The notes: generated by a model from the letters alone, not told the origin. 64,000 bases of DNA from Cordylochernes scorpioides (GCA_030710605.1 CP092886.1:158031424-158095423), one strand, 5' to 3'. Shown: positions 26,201 through 35,807, counted from the stretch's first letter. Made by a program: numbers and translations.

Positions 26201-29200
26201 ACAATAATAGTCATAACATGGCTTTAGTGAAATAAAAGCTTATAATAAAACAGCTTGAAGAGCATGAATTCATGGAATTCGTGTAATCACAAGGGGATAA
26301 AAAACAACAAAAATAACAACAAAAGCTTAGTCCCATTGAATTTGCTTCAGTGAGGTTTTACTGTTTTTAAGTTGCTAAAATAAATAAAATATATTTCTAG
26401 AAAATTATTAAATATTTTTCAAATCTCAAAAAATTTCCCATGAAAATGTTTGGGCTAGTTGAATTCCAAAAATGTTTTTTTATTTTAATTAATGTTGAAA
26501 AATAAGTATTTGTTTCTTAATGACATTTTATTGCTATTGTGTCTATCAAATTGAGCAAAACTTTTTTCCAATACGGTCAATAATTTTCCAAAATAATTTT
26601 TCTAAATGATTTGCTCTCTTTATTTATAAGGTCAGTGTTTGCATAGTTGGGATTATAAGAATTTAAAAGGATTAATTTAATTTAAGAATGAAATATTTCC
26701 CCTTTTATCTGTCCACGTACATTTAAAAATCACCTTTTTTTTTCTTCCTTTCAAGAATCCAGCTCTCACAACAATGACCACAGAAAGCAGCTATGTCTTT
26801 ACAATTCAAGCACAAAAAATAAGACTTAACCCAAATAAATTAATTGCATGTGATGTTTCTGTAGATTCATTTCATTCTTTTGTCTGATGGTAACAATGCT
26901 GTTACCGAAACGTCACACACAATTTATTTGAATTAGGTCTTAATTTCTTGTAGCTTAACTCTATAATCCAAATTCTGCTTTATCATCTCTTTGCAATTCT
27001 CTTCCTTTGCCCATATGGTTACTCAGCATTGCTGCATATATACTGTTGTATAACAGCATTATGCTGTTGGTTAAATAACCACCTTTTGGAGTGATTTCTC
27101 CCTCTAGGACATAAGAGAGCTCTTTATCATCAATGTCAATGGAGCATTGTGTTGTCTAAGGAGATTGCGAGAACAATTTCTTAAAAATTAAAATGCTTTA
27201 TTAAGAAGATTGTTGATACCATGAGAGATATCAGTGGAATGCTAAACTGTTGATGTCAGTTGAAGATAAACAGGGGAAAGCTGATCATATAGGAAGGAAA
27301 AGAATGGATGTCACAGTGAATGTTTTTATTTTCCCTATATCCTTTATGTGAAGTCAAATACCATCTGTTACTAGTGAAATTCTTACCTCCACTTTAAACT
27401 TTCAAAATCAAATCGTCTTTAGATCCATTCAAGATAACTTCATGACAGGACAGCGATATATTCCTGTACTCACTTTAACATCTATAAATTACCCTCACCT
27501 TATTTTCCAGGGAAGGTTGCAATCACTATTTCTTGTAGCCAAGTATTGTGGCCCAATTACTTGTCAGTAACTATGACTACATCACAAGAGAGGCTATCTG
27601 TTTCTGCCATTTGCTTCTTTTAACCAAAGTGGGGGTACTTTTACACCCATCTCTTGAAGATCCTGGCCAGTTTCTGTGAGGTTCTCCATTGTTATGTGAA
27701 GTTTTAGATCATCATTCATAAATATTCGAGGTAAGCTTATGTTGCTGGAGGTTCCTAAAAAGAAGTGCATTGGAGTGAGGAGAACCTCTTTACACATTCC
27801 TATAATTATTTTATGATAAAAAAAGATTAGATTTAAGATTTAAAAAAATTATTGCCAATAGCATATCTTAGTATGATTAACTAAGAAGCAGTCTTCTTAC
27901 AAAGAGGCACTTGACATCAATTATATATTTTATATCATCTAACAAACTTTCAGAAATCAAATAATATTGCGTGATGAATGAACTAGGTACAGGTTTAAAA
28001 AAATGAATAAATAAGAATTTGATTAAAAAAGCCCACGAACAAAGAAAAAAGGAACAATCAAGAAAAAAACAAGCAGGCATTAAGGGCTGCTGGAACGGTA
28101 GTCAAATGTGACGTTTTACAGGTACATTGGGTCAGCTGACATCCTTCACCTACTGATAGATAGGCAGAAAGGTAAAGGACAAGATCCTGGTAGATGCAAA
28201 TTTGTGTCAGCTGCTGGCGATTTTATATATATTTTCAGAAATCTGGGACATGAATTCGGATCCTTTGAGCTTGACGCCCAGTAGTTCAAGGCGAAAGTGT
28301 TAATTGATTTCATGAAGTGTACTTCCTTGAATATGGTATTAATTTACATTCATTCAGTTTACAGGTCAGCTTTCTTGTCACAATATTTGATATTTCTAAA
28401 TCAGCTCCTTTCAAATTTGACCTGTTGTAACTGTAAATGGCTTTTGGCTGGACTTCATTCCACAAGGAACTTTGAGCCCCACAGTTTTCTTTCCTGTAAT
28501 ACTGATTTGTTGAAAAATTTCAAAAATATTTCTTGCAAAGGCTATCTTCTGTCAAATTTCAATTAGGGTTCTCCCGGCCTTTAGCTATATCAAAGACTTT
28601 CCGCTTAAGTTTTATCAATGAAGGTATAATTGGGAGAAAAACATCAGATTCCAATCAATTTAATTATACTTTTTGCTTATTTTGCAGTGCATATTTCTAT
28701 TTAATATTAAAAATGTGTATTTGAAGTTATGATTTTATTTCATGATCATGCTGCCTTCACTCAAAACTGAGCATAAGGCTTAGTTAATAATGGAATGAAA
28801 AGGGCTAAAACAGGTTTATTCATCATTAAATGACCTGACCCTTTTAAAAAAAATCCAAAATATATTCAATTCATTCTAATTGTTAAAATTTGTACAGGAG
28901 CGAGATCTTGGTGATGACTATGGTTGGAAGCAAGTCCATGGTGATGTGTTCCGATCACCACCACAAGCTCTACTTTTTGCCTCTCTCATTGGTTCGGGAT
29001 ACCAAATTGCTCTTGTTATTTTTTCTGTGGTTATTTTTGCTATTCTTGGAGAATTATATATCGAGTAAGTTAAATATTTTTGTTACAATTTCTATATACA
29101 TATATTAATTTCAAATTTAATGCAGGAGAGGTTCACTTCTCAGCACCTCCATCTTCGTATATGCTGCTACATCTCCAGTGAATGGTTATTTTGGAGGAAG

Positions 29201-32200
29201 CTTGTATGCTCAAATGGGTGGTAAGTTATTCTATTTTTCCACTAATTCTTATTAAGGCCTCTTAAAAATATAGTGTTCTAGTTATAGGTTTAATAAAGAA
29301 ACCCTTGGCATAAAACTTTTTTTATATAGACATTTATTTTCATTAAAATATGTTATATAAGAATCAGTTTATTTAAGATATAGTGTACTGCAGCTATAAT
29401 TAATATATGCTTTGTGTTTAGGTAAACAATGGATAAAACAGATGTTGAGTGGAGCTTTCCTTGTTCCAATGGCAGTTTGTGGAACTGCTTTCCTAATCAA
29501 CTTTGTTGCTATGTATTACCATGCATCACGTGCTATTCCTCTCGGAACAATGGTTGCAGTAGCCTGCATATGTCTTTTTGTCATATTGCCACTAACTCTT
29601 GTTGGAACGGTTCTTGGACGCAATCTAGCAGGGCAACCTAATTTTCCTTGCAGAGTAAATGCTGTCCCAAGGCCTATTCCTGAAAAAAAGTGGTTCATGG
29701 AACCTGGGGTTATTATTTCTCTTGGTGGGATTCTACCTTTTGGGTCCATTTTTATTGAGATGTATTTCATTTTCACATCTTTTTGGGCTTTCAAGATATA
29801 TTATGTATATGGATTCATGCTCCTTGTTTTTCTAATTCTGGCTATTGTGACTGTATGTGTCACAATTGTGTGCACATATTTCCTTCTTAATGCTGAAGAT
29901 TATCGCTGGTAAGTGCAAATATATATATTTTTAACTATTTAAAATTAATAATTTTACACATTCTAATACAAACACATAGTAAAAAAAAAAATCCAAATAA
30001 ATAGTGTGTGATCTTTGGGTAACAATTGGTACACACTATTTATTTATTTGGATTTAGTCTTATTACATTGTGTTTATAATCTATAATCCAAATTGTGCCT
30101 TATCATATTATAATACAGTAGGCTCACAGGATAGACCAACTAAAATTAGGGCCAAACTCTCTTCATCAGATTCTGCTTTGGTGACCAAAGCTATGTGGGA
30201 CAGTCATCCAGAACATTGAGAGAAAGGATGGAAAACTATAAATATGCTCTGAAGTGGAAAAGAATTGAAAATTCTACTCATGTAGATCATAGACGGGACA
30301 CAAGACACAATAATTTCAATTTAGAAATCCCAAGGACACTAGATTATGAAAAAAATTACTACAAGATACAATTCAAAGAAGCCTTTTTATTCAAATGACA
30401 TGTGCTTCAATTAATAGAATGAAAGAAATAGAAATAGAAATGATATTTACAGATATGTCTTTAATTATATTTACCAAAAAAATTCCACTTTTAATTCTAA
30501 GAAGAATTTTTCAGGTTTTTTTAAAAACTATTTTTATCTGTTATCTTGTTTACACACTTGATAACAGTACTATTTAAGAACTTGCTGTGATATTTTTCTC
30601 ATTTATTCTTTTGTCTGATGATGGTAACAGTGCTGTTGCCAAAACCTCACACACTATTAAATTATTTGGATTAGGTCTTATTTTCTTGTATCAAAAATCC
30701 AAATTATATTGCAGTAGAACTTGGATAATTCGAACATCTTTAATTCGAAAATTTATCTTGGTCCCTAAAGCCTTTTATTCAAAATATTTTCATTCAAATT
30801 TAGATAATTCAATTTTTTTTTTGGTCCCTTGGACTTCGAATTAGCCAAGTTCGACTGTATTTATTTGCAGTACAATCTATTTCCATGTTTTGGCATTGTC
30901 ACATTCATTGCAAATTAAACCTTTTTTGCTGTTCTGGTATTTTGGGATATAGAGTCAATTTTTTTTCTCTCTCAAATCTTTTAAAATGGAAATTTGTCTC
31001 TTATTTACAGACCTTTCATCCAATATCTGATGAAACCTCTTCTTCCTCCGATTTTATGACATGAATAACTAGCACTTTGAAGACAGACGATTCCAGAGTT
31101 GCATGGTCCACTGGGCAGTATGAAAAAATAGAATTGTTTATAAAATATTTTTAATAAATAAAAAATTATTTCAAAAGTGCCTTTTTAATTTCAATATAAT
31201 CTTTAAATTTTGACTCAACACTATAGTTTGAAATAATTTATTGATATTTAAAAATCATATAAAAATGGTATATTATTTTTTATTTTAAATGTTGATAAAT
31301 TTTTTATTGAGATTTTACAAATTACAAATTTACTCCACGCACTATATAGAAAGAGAGTAGAGTGATAAATATTATCATATAAGCTATGTACACATTTCTA
31401 TAATATTTATTTTTAGATAAAAAGATAACAGTTACTGCCAATAGCTTAGCATGATAAACTATAAAGCAGTCTTCGCACAAAAAGGCACTTAACATCAATT
31501 ATATACCCTATATCATCTAAGTAATATAGAGTGGTAATTGTACTAGGTACAGGTTTCATTTAAAAAAAGCAATAGGGGAGTGATAGAAAAGCGCGCAAAC
31601 AAATAAAAATGGACAAAAAAGAAAGATTGACAAGGAATAGGGTCTGCTGGAATGGCAGTCGCATGTGACATTTTAAAGGTACATTGTTGGGTCAGCTGAC
31701 ATCTCCCAACCCTCTGAAAGATATGCAAATAGATATGGGACAAGATCCCGGTAGATACGAATTTGCCTCAGCCGCTGTTGATTTTATATTTAATTTTAGA
31801 AATCGGGGACACAAATTCACGTTCTTCAAGTCCATAGTGATGAATTGATCATTAAGATCTAGGTAATTAAAAAATATATATATATAATTATTCAAATTTT
31901 AAGTTATTAAGAATGTAAACACATTGTACGTAATGTACATAAAGTGTAAACACATGATTGGTTTTTTAATTATTATTCCAATGAAGGGGTTATAACAAAG
32001 TGAGGCATGCTTGTTATTCTTCATTTATAATGAAATACATTAATTTTATTATATATGATAATATATTAATTTTGGAGAGATGGCAACTTTTCTTCTTTAA
32101 GGGTGTCCACTCATTGAAAAGCTCTACTATATATAGATATTAAATTACATACAACTCAATCAACTTTTATATAATTTTAATACCTTTTAAATAATTTATT

Positions 32201-35182
32201 TACACATTTTTTCAGGCAATGGACAAGTTTCCTTGCTGGAGGATCTACTGCTGGATATGTCTATATATATTCTTTCTACTACTTCTTTTTTAAGACAAAG
32301 TAAGTTTCCCTATTTAAATAATATAATGAAACATCTACTCATAGAACTTAGACCAAAGTGTTTTATACTCTTTTCATTAACTACTGTAATAAATAATCTT
32401 GAACTTGATTAGAAATTTTTGGTCCAAGATTGTTGCAAACTGTGAGTGTGAAAATTACTAAGAATTTTAAAATAAAAACTTACTCTTCCCTTTTGATTTT
32501 AATATTAATTTACTATATTCCTCACTACATTATATACTTTGATATGCCCGTTAAAAAATATTAAATAAATGTCTAACAATACTATTTGTTGCAGAATGTA
32601 TGGCCTCTTCCAAACTGTCTTCTACTTTGGATACATGGCACTCTTTAGCTTAGCACTTGGCATTTTATGTGGTAAGTGTATTTTACATATTTTAATGAAA
32701 TTATTAATAGCTATTGTGTTTATATTTTTTTCCAAGGGTTTATAATACCTATACTACATATGTATATATAAAAATGTATGTTAAAATATTAATCATGTTC
32801 TGAAATACAGGTATTTGTTAGAAAATGATGGTCCAGTTATTAAACATTTCCATGAATCCATATTCATTGCAATTTGGATTTTAATAGCACTACTATTTTA
32901 TTGAGAAGACAAGTAGCTTTACAAAATAAAAATAAGAGTGGTGGTCCAATTTAAATTATTGTCAAATTAGGGAAACCTAAAAAAATATATTTTCAACATA
33001 ATGGTGTTACTTAAAAAGATAATCAGATATGTATAGTAACACACAAACACACATATGAAGAGACCAAAATGATCATATTTAAACAAAATTTCATTAAAAA
33101 TTATTTATAAAACAATAAATCTGGGTTTGCCTGTATAGTATTATATACAGTAAAGTATCTTTATAATTCAAACAACTACAAAATATACTGACAACAAAAT
33201 GTCCTAGAAAAAATGTTCACTAGCACTGAATCTAGTGTTATATTCATAATCTATTCAACCTACCATAATTCAACGCCAACATCAATTGACCCTAATATTT
33301 TTATCCCTTGGGAATTAAATTTAAAAAGTTGGCCGTGTTTTTATTTGCAAATTATATAATCCATATTTTAATCACAGAAAAATTATATTAATTGGGCAAA
33401 ACTATCCAGGTTCCATTAATATATAGGTAGTATATATAATTTTATAGTATATGATCTTAAGCAAGAAATATATTTGATAAAAAATTATTTTACAAATATT
33501 TTCTAATGATTATTAAGATGCACAATAATTTTTAAATTGAAGAGTAATGAAACCACAAGCTGGATGGATGATCATGTTACTTTTTGAAATTCAAATTTTC
33601 AATGATAGTTACATTTTCATATGATAGGCTTGTCCATTTCAAAACAGGATTATATACATATAATAAAAACCACCCTAAATTTTGGAATACATGAAAATAT
33701 ATCACAAACATGAATTTTTAAAATTAATTCTTTACTGTGTTGTGATGAAAGGTTTGGCTCCAAGTTATAACAACACAGAGTAAATCAAAATTTTCAATGT
33801 AAGAGACAGCAGTATATGATGCAAATTATTCATGTAAACCAGTGTCTATAAATGTTCAAAACTGTTCACAAAAGGCTCATAGTCTATGACTGACTAAATT
33901 GGTCTGATTAAAACAAACACAACATTATTCAATTGGATAAACTTGTAAAACTTGTAAAGAAAATAGAATATGATCGCTCTCTAAAAACATCCATGAAATT
34001 GCTTTAAGCTTCTCCATATGTCCTCAAATGGCTTTGTTTATCCTAACCAAATATGGGACTAAAAAAATGTAACAAATAACATTTTGCAAACTGAAATTGA
34101 AGCAGTACCAGTTTGAAGTAGATTGTGCCAGATAACAAAATCTTGTATCTTAATTATAAACATAAACAAGTTGCAAATAGCTACTTAAAGGAGTTTCTTT
34201 TTCCAAGAAATTCTGCACCAGTATCTCTTCTTCAAAAGAATTCAGTGTGTATTTTTATATAATCCAGATCTTTTGGATATAACCTTTACACCAAAAGGTA
34301 AGGCAATGTTTATGGCTATTATAACAGATTCAGCCATTTGTGCCTTAGAAAGCAAATGAAAGCACAGTTGACCAGTTTCATATTGTTACAGGATAAATTT
34401 GTCTCTACTCTTATTTTGCACAAAATTTGCTATCATGTACATAGAAAGGCAATGAATCATCAACATACACTTGAGTCTTCGTGTGAATTTCACATGATTG
34501 AGCTGTTGAAGAAGGCCCTGAAGAGAATGTGCTTCAATTCAGATTATGAGAATGAAGACACTGTCCAGGTTTGGCAATAAAGACAGGACAAGGAGTTCTT
34601 TGAAATTTCTAGGTTCATGCACATTATTGGAAGAGGTATGCACAAATTTGGATGCTTTGCATAATGAAAGATGTATTCATTTCTATTGTAACCATTGTTT
34701 TATATGTATCCATTTTGATATAGACAACCCTCATAAATATATAAACATATTATACCATTAATCACTGTAATACTATATATGTATTTATATATTGTTCTGC
34801 CAAATGGAATTTCACATTGTAGCCTCGAAACCAAAAATTAAAACAAAATATGAGACTGTCATCTGCATGGTACACTGACAACTCAAAGAAACAAAACAAC
34901 TCTTATAGCATATATGGATTGAAAAAATAAAGGATTTTAGATAGTTATTGGACAGTGTTTAAAGAATGGGTCATGTCTACACAAGATATGATTAAACTGT
35001 ACCTTAGTTCAAACATAATTGACTAGCTAAGTTCCCTGCTGGGCTCAGTGACATTTCTAATTTTCAAATTACATATTTATTTATTTTGATATTTATAATG
35101 TTTTGTTTTTTCAGGAACGCTTGGTTTTGTTGGGACAAGCATGTTTGTCAAGAAGATTTATTCTACAGTCAAAATAGACTAA
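11169..35182 (+). CDS. TM9SF3: Transmembrane 9 superfamily member 3 (11 coding exons)
   Basis: A complete gene assembled from exons 11169-11243, 18157-18475, 24747-24907, 25720-25797, 25856-25987, 28898-29064, 29126-29220, 29422-29908, 32216-32299, 32595-32671 and 35115-35182. The coding length is 1743 nt (580 aa plus stop), close to the roughly 590 aa usual for TM9SF3. All introns are GT-AG and phases agree throughout. The product begins with a hydrophobic signal peptide. It continues with the EMP70 lumenal domain ([32 protein letters not shown]) and nine membrane segments from residue ~214 ([14 protein letters not shown]) onward. It ends in VKID, the KXD-type tail that retains family members in the Golgi through COPI. 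The family works in Golgi/endosome membrane-protein sorting. No frameshift or stop was found, so the gene looks functional despite heavy transposon loading of its introns. Confidence 0.97.
11965..12100 (+). repeat. Decayed Penelope terminal fragment
   Basis: The order of short matches (ACTATTTAA, ATGCTGT, then GGTAGCATTGTTGTCACTGA, AAATGTTA) follows the 3' part of the Penelope copy at 51480-51600. That copy has ACTATTTAAAAGCATGCTG, then the hammerhead-like core and AAACGTCACAC. The core here is heavily mutated, so this is a judgement from the order and spacing of matches. Confidence 0.4.
12490..12730 (+). mobile_element. Tigger-type terminal fragments
   Basis: A TA-flanked CAGTGGACCCTCGGTTTACG at 12574 is the classic end of a pogo/Tigger element, followed by GTACGAGC and TTACGAGT repeats typical of the subterminal region. 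No matching opposite end was found nearby. Just before it, 12490-12560 is a partial copy (CAGTTGAACCTCC) of the MITE at 12884. Confidence 0.65.
12884..13056. mobile_element. Complete pogo-type MITE (173 bp)
   Basis: Begins CAGTAGAACCTCCCTGTAAA and ends in the inverted AAGAGAGGTTCTACTG, with TA on both sides (12882-12883 and 13057-13058). There is no coding capacity. TA duplication and CAGT termini place it with pogo/Tigger elements. Confidence 0.8.
13780..13910 (-). pseudogene. LINE RNase H/zinc-knuckle C-terminal fragment
   Basis: The - strand reads [20 protein letters not shown], with the C-X-C, H and C spacing of the small zinc motif that closes the RNase-H-bearing LINE polyprotein. It sits alone in intron 1, antisense to TM9SF3. 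No poly-A or target duplication was resolved. Confidence 0.6.
15673..16955 (+). mobile_element. Tigger-like non-autonomous element T1
   Basis: Begins CAGTAAAACCCCTCTATAGT and ends TTAGCGGGGTTTCACTG, flanked by TA (15671-15672 and 16956-16957). Internal repeats of GTTCACTATAGCC on the left and GTTCGTTATA on the right make up the subterminal regions. No transposase frame survives. Compared with T2 it lacks about 235 bp of the interior. It lies in intron 1 in the same orientation as T2. Confidence 0.85.
18157..18475 (+). CDS. TM9SF3: TM9SF3 exon 2 (residues 26-131)
   Basis: The acceptor TTGTACAG precedes [17 protein letters not shown]. This is the most conserved lumenal exon, with YFSLPFC and [12 protein letters not shown]. 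The donor is TGGG|GTAAGT, splitting a glycine codon. Confidence 0.97.
18843..19032. mobile_element. Foldback MITE-like hairpin
   Basis: The sequence CATCATGCCTCCATGGAT, TTTGAAATCTCTAGATTT and GGCATGATAACCC on the left is matched in inverted order on the right (GGCTATCATGCC, AGCTAGAGATTTGAAAT, then CCTGGAAGCCTGATGTTT). The arms of about 80 bases are imperfect and the loop is short. It has no coding capacity. It resembles a miniature foldback element. Termini and target duplication are not certain. Confidence 0.65.
19222..20739 (+). mobile_element. Tigger-like non-autonomous element T2
   Basis: Begins CAATAAAACTCCTCTATAAT and ends TTAGCGGGGTTTTACTG with TA flanks. It is the longest of three related copies (1518 bp). 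It keeps an interior block around 19640-19900 that T1 lacks and T3 shares. Frames in that block are broken. Confidence 0.85.
20800..22110 (-). pseudogene. Old Penelope-like reverse transcriptase remnant
   Basis: On the - strand, broken frames in order recall Penelope reverse transcriptase. A helix-rich segment [20 protein letters not shown] lies at about 21850-21940. Residues reminiscent of the catalytic palm come next but are mutated. IIFLEIQIF at about 21540-21570 and [20 protein letters not shown] at about 21420-21480 correspond to the FLDV and HPLQHK-type motifs. Stops are frequent, so this is older than the copies at 49612-51645 and probably from another subfamily. Confidence 0.55.
22848..24267 (-). 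mobile_element. Tigger-like non-autonomous element T3 (inverted)
   Basis: The same family as T1 and T2 but reversed. It begins CAGTAAAACTTCGCTAATAC and ends ATAGAGGGGTTTTACTG with TA flanks (22846-22847 and 24268-24269). A 76-codon frame at 23602-23832 lies in the interior block shared with T2, where it is broken, so it is not treated as a gene. T3 and T2 are inverted within the same intron. Confidence 0.85.
24747..24907 (+). CDS. TM9SF3: TM9SF3 exon 3 (residues 132-185)
   Basis: The acceptor is TTTCAG, and the exon completes the split glycine and reads IVGDAD, then [20 protein letters not shown]. It encodes lumenal beta-rich sequence and ends at TATGAA|GTAAGT in phase 0. Confidence 0.97.
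25720..25797 (+). CDS. TM9SF3: TM9SF3 exon 4 (residues 186-211)
   Basis: Seventy-eight bases, 26 codons, phase 0 on both sides. It encodes the end of the lumenal domain (VNWKPS, then [11 protein letters not shown]) just before the first multispan membrane helix. Confidence 0.97.
25856..25987 (+). CDS. TM9SF3: TM9SF3 exon 5 (residues 212-255)
   Basis: Separated from exon 4 by an intron of only 58 bases. It encodes the first membrane helix of the multispan domain ([20 protein letters not shown]) and the start of the cytosolic loop ([17 protein letters not shown]). The donor is ATG|GTATGT. Confidence 0.97.
26129..26363. mobile_element. Pogo-type MITE carrying a LINE insertion
   Basis: Begins CAGTAAAAACTGG after TA and ends AGTGAGGTTTTACTG. 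Its right half matches the end of element T3 (GGCTATAGTGAACC, AAAAGCT, CCCATTGGGGTTCAC) except where a LINE tail is inserted at 26243. It is a deletion derivative of the T1-T3 family. Confidence 0.65.
26243..26320 (+). mobile_element. LINE-A 3'-end insertion with target duplication
   Basis: Seventy-eight bases identical or nearly so to the last codons and tail of LINE-A (AAACAGCTTGAAGAGCATGA, ATTCGTGTAATC, AAGGGGATAA, then an AACAAC-rich tail). Direct repeats AAAAGCTTA flank it at 26234-26242 and 26321-26329. This is a classic extremely 5'-truncated target-primed insertion. Confidence 0.85.
26800..26945 (+). mobile_element. Penelope terminal fragment
   Basis: Flanked by short inverted matches (ATAAGACTTAACCCAAATAA at the left, TTATTTGAATTAGGTCTTA at the right), as at the ends of the Penelope copies near 49640 and 51590. 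It includes the hammerhead-like core at 26884-26914. No protein-coding part remains. Confidence 0.65.
26884..26914 (+). ncRNA. Hammerhead-ribozyme-like motif
   Basis: CTGATGG, then a stem (TAACA paired with TGTTA), then CCGAAACGTC. The GAAAC and GTC elements are intact. The first core box is CTGATGG rather than CTGATGA plus a base. The palindromic ACGT at the stem III position fits the dimeric hammerheads known from Penelope elements. It is probably weakened or inactive. Confidence 0.5.
27594..27797 (-). pseudogene. BEL/Pao-like integrase C-terminal fragment
   Basis: The - strand frame contains [20 protein letters not shown], resembling the 'LTPxHFLLG' segment that follows the integrase core in BEL/Pao retrotransposons. 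It continues with a decayed region that may match the RxxQxLxxxFWxRW segment. No other part of such an element is visible. Distant match by eye. Confidence 0.45.
27853..28280. repeat. Diverged interspersed repeat, copy 1
   Basis: About 420 bp that recurs at 31437-31845. Shared landmarks are CCAATAGC near the start, CTAGGTACAGGTTT, GGTCAGCTGACATC, GACAAGATCC and GGTAGAT. It has no frame. A shorter piece of the same flavour (GGTCAGCTGAT) lies at about 15250. The family is unidentified. Confidence 0.65.
28898..29064 (+). CDS. TM9SF3: TM9SF3 exon 6 (residues 256-310)
   Basis: Starts with [19 protein letters not shown], the conserved cytosolic loop, and continues into the second membrane helix. 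The donor GA|GTAAGT splits a glutamate codon that exon 7 completes. Confidence 0.97.
29126..29220 (+). CDS. TM9SF3: TM9SF3 exon 7 (residues 311-342)
   Basis: Follows a 61-base intron. It encodes [20 protein letters not shown] and [12 protein letters not shown], a conserved family signature with a membrane helix. The donor is GGTG|GTAAGT. Confidence 0.97.
29422..29908 (+). CDS. TM9SF3: TM9SF3 exon 8 (residues 343-504)
   Basis: The largest exon, 487 bases. It encodes several membrane helices and the highly conserved loop [20 protein letters not shown], then [20 protein letters not shown]. It ends NAEDYRW with the tryptophan codon split at TG|GTAAGT. Confidence 0.98.
30186..30398 (+). pseudogene. 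Penelope GIY-YIG endonuclease fragment
   Basis: A frame of about 70 codons encodes the C-terminal half of the GIY-YIG nuclease: the [13 protein letters not shown] core, HNNFNLEI and a [13 protein letters not shown] helix. The first GIY strand is lost. The matching region of the copy at 51060-51375 is almost the same with the terminal FNYI. The nuclease would nick target DNA for target-primed reverse transcription. Confidence 0.8.
30615..30648 (+). ncRNA. Hammerhead-like motif, degenerate
   Basis: CTGATGA is intact, followed by stem II (GGTAACA paired with TGTTGCC). GAAAC is mutated to AAAAC and the cleavage site GTC to CTC, so it is probably inactive. Confidence 0.4.
30713..30857. mobile_element. 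Pogo-type MITE (145 bp)
   Basis: Begins CAGTAGAACTTGGATAATTC and ends GAATTAGCCAAGTTCGACTG in inverted orientation, with TA on the right side and TG on the left. Internal AATTCGAA repeats. No coding capacity. Confidence 0.7.
31437..31845. repeat. Diverged interspersed repeat, copy 2
   Basis: Direct copy of the repeat at 27853-28280, with the same order of landmarks (CCAATAGC, CTAGGTACAGGTTT, GGTCAGCTGACATC, GACAAGATCCCGGTAGATAC). Confidence 0.65.
32216..32299 (+). CDS. TM9SF3: TM9SF3 exon 9 (residues 505-532)
   Basis: The acceptor TTTTTTCAG precedes completion of W505. The exon reads [20 protein letters not shown] into YYFFFKTK, a membrane helix, and the donor AA|GTAAGT splits a lysine codon. 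Confidence 0.97.
32595..32671 (+). CDS. TM9SF3: TM9SF3 exon 10 (residues 533-558)
   Basis: Encodes [20 protein letters not shown] and LGILCG, the penultimate membrane segment. The donor is TGTG|GTAAGT. Confidence 0.97.
32672..35114 (+). other. TM9SF3: TM9SF3 intron 10 (2.4 kb)
   Basis: Mostly AT-rich. A MITE end (CAGTAAAGTATCTTTATAAT, about 33149) and a mariner transposase scrap (about 34460-34660) are the only recognisable parts. Confidence 0.7.
34460..34660 (+). pseudogene. Mariner transposase C-terminal fragment
   Basis: The frame reads [20 protein letters not shown], then [14 protein letters not shown]. This parallels the SPCDFHxFGPLKKALKG and RFNSDEEVxxxVQxW end of mariner transposases, with the third catalytic aspartate apparently replaced by E. 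A stop follows at 34578, and the residues after it (QDKEFF) still recall the family. Identified by eye. Confidence 0.55.
35115..35182 (+). CDS. TM9SF3: TM9SF3 exon 11 (C-terminus and stop)
   Basis: The acceptor TTTTTTCAG precedes the completed glycine and [20 protein letters not shown], then D and a TAA stop at 35180-35182. The final KID fits the KXD/E motif known in this family to bind COPI and keep the protein in the Golgi. Confidence 0.97.
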
Positions 35183-35540
35183 GTCAAAATATGTAAATGA
35201 AAACGCAAATGTCAAATCACATTAACTTGATTATTGAAAAATTAAAAGTTATCAGCTAATTGATATACTGAAAACACATTATATTAACCTTTAGGTAGAT
35301 TATCACATGTATATAGATTTTCCTTTAACTCTCCTACCAAATAAATAATTTAGTATTCATATTCATTTTTTCATTTTCAAAATTAATAATATATATATAA
35401 GTAGATTTGTTCATGGTGCACACTTTGTTTTCTTTTGTTAGAATTTAAAATTGTTTTAAAATGATATGTGATAATATATTCCTAAATATTCCCCACCTTC
35501 CAATTATATGTAACCTTTGATTTGTTTACACAATAAAACA
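35183..35540 (+). promoter_or_regulatory. TM9SF3: TM9SF3 3' UTR with polyadenylation signals
   Basis: AT-rich sequence after the stop codon contains AATAAA at about 35340 and again at 35532-35537 (ACACAATAAAACA). The second is followed by a T-rich stretch within 50 bases. Which site is used is not known. Confidence 0.5.
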
Positions 35541-35807
35541 AATTGTAGTGTGAAATTATTCATTCAAATTGTCTTTATAAAACTTTTGTCCATTCACTAA
35601 GAGATCATATTACAAATATTCTTTTAAATTTATATGATCCATAGCTATTTTATATTACCATTTTTTATTTTTGTGTCAATGGGAAATTATATTTCAATAT
35701 TTATAAAATTTTATATTTCAATATTTGTCTACTAAAAAAATCAGTTAAAAGGGGAATTGTTCATCAGGTCACTGAAAATTATTTAAGCACATACTCCTAT
35801 TGTTCCT

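Larger units (their letters stand above)
25988..28897 (+). other. TM9SF3: TM9SF3 intron 5 (2.9 kb)
   Basis: Contains a pogo MITE with a nested LINE tail (26129-26363), a Penelope terminal fragment with a hammerhead-like motif (26800-26945), a BEL-like integrase scrap (27594-27797, -) and one copy of a long diverged repeat (27853-28280). The remaining 26370-26750 and 28290-28890 show nothing recognisable. Confidence 0.75.
29986..30700 (+). mobile_element. Penelope-like element fragment
   Basis: Starts with an inverted pair of the terminal motif (AATCCAAATAAATAGTGTG against ACACACTATTTATTTATTTG). It then reads into the GIY-YIG endonuclease end ([20 protein letters not shown] at 30187-30246), followed by the terminal region with a hammerhead-like motif at 30615. 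It is severely 5'-truncated and has no reverse transcriptase. Confidence 0.8.
29909..32215 (+). other. TM9SF3: TM9SF3 intron 8 (2.3 kb)
   Basis: Contains Penelope pieces (29986-30700), a pogo-type MITE (30713-30857), the second copy of the long repeat (31437-31845) and a MITE end at about 32095-32140. The stretch 30860-31430 shows nothing recognisable. Confidence 0.75.

Noticed and set aside
28297..28724. Two overlapping + strand frames (89 and 63 codons) upstream of TM9SF3 exon 6
   Set aside because: They are intronic and AT-rich, without conserved motifs or splice support. The acceptor at 28897 begins the true exon.
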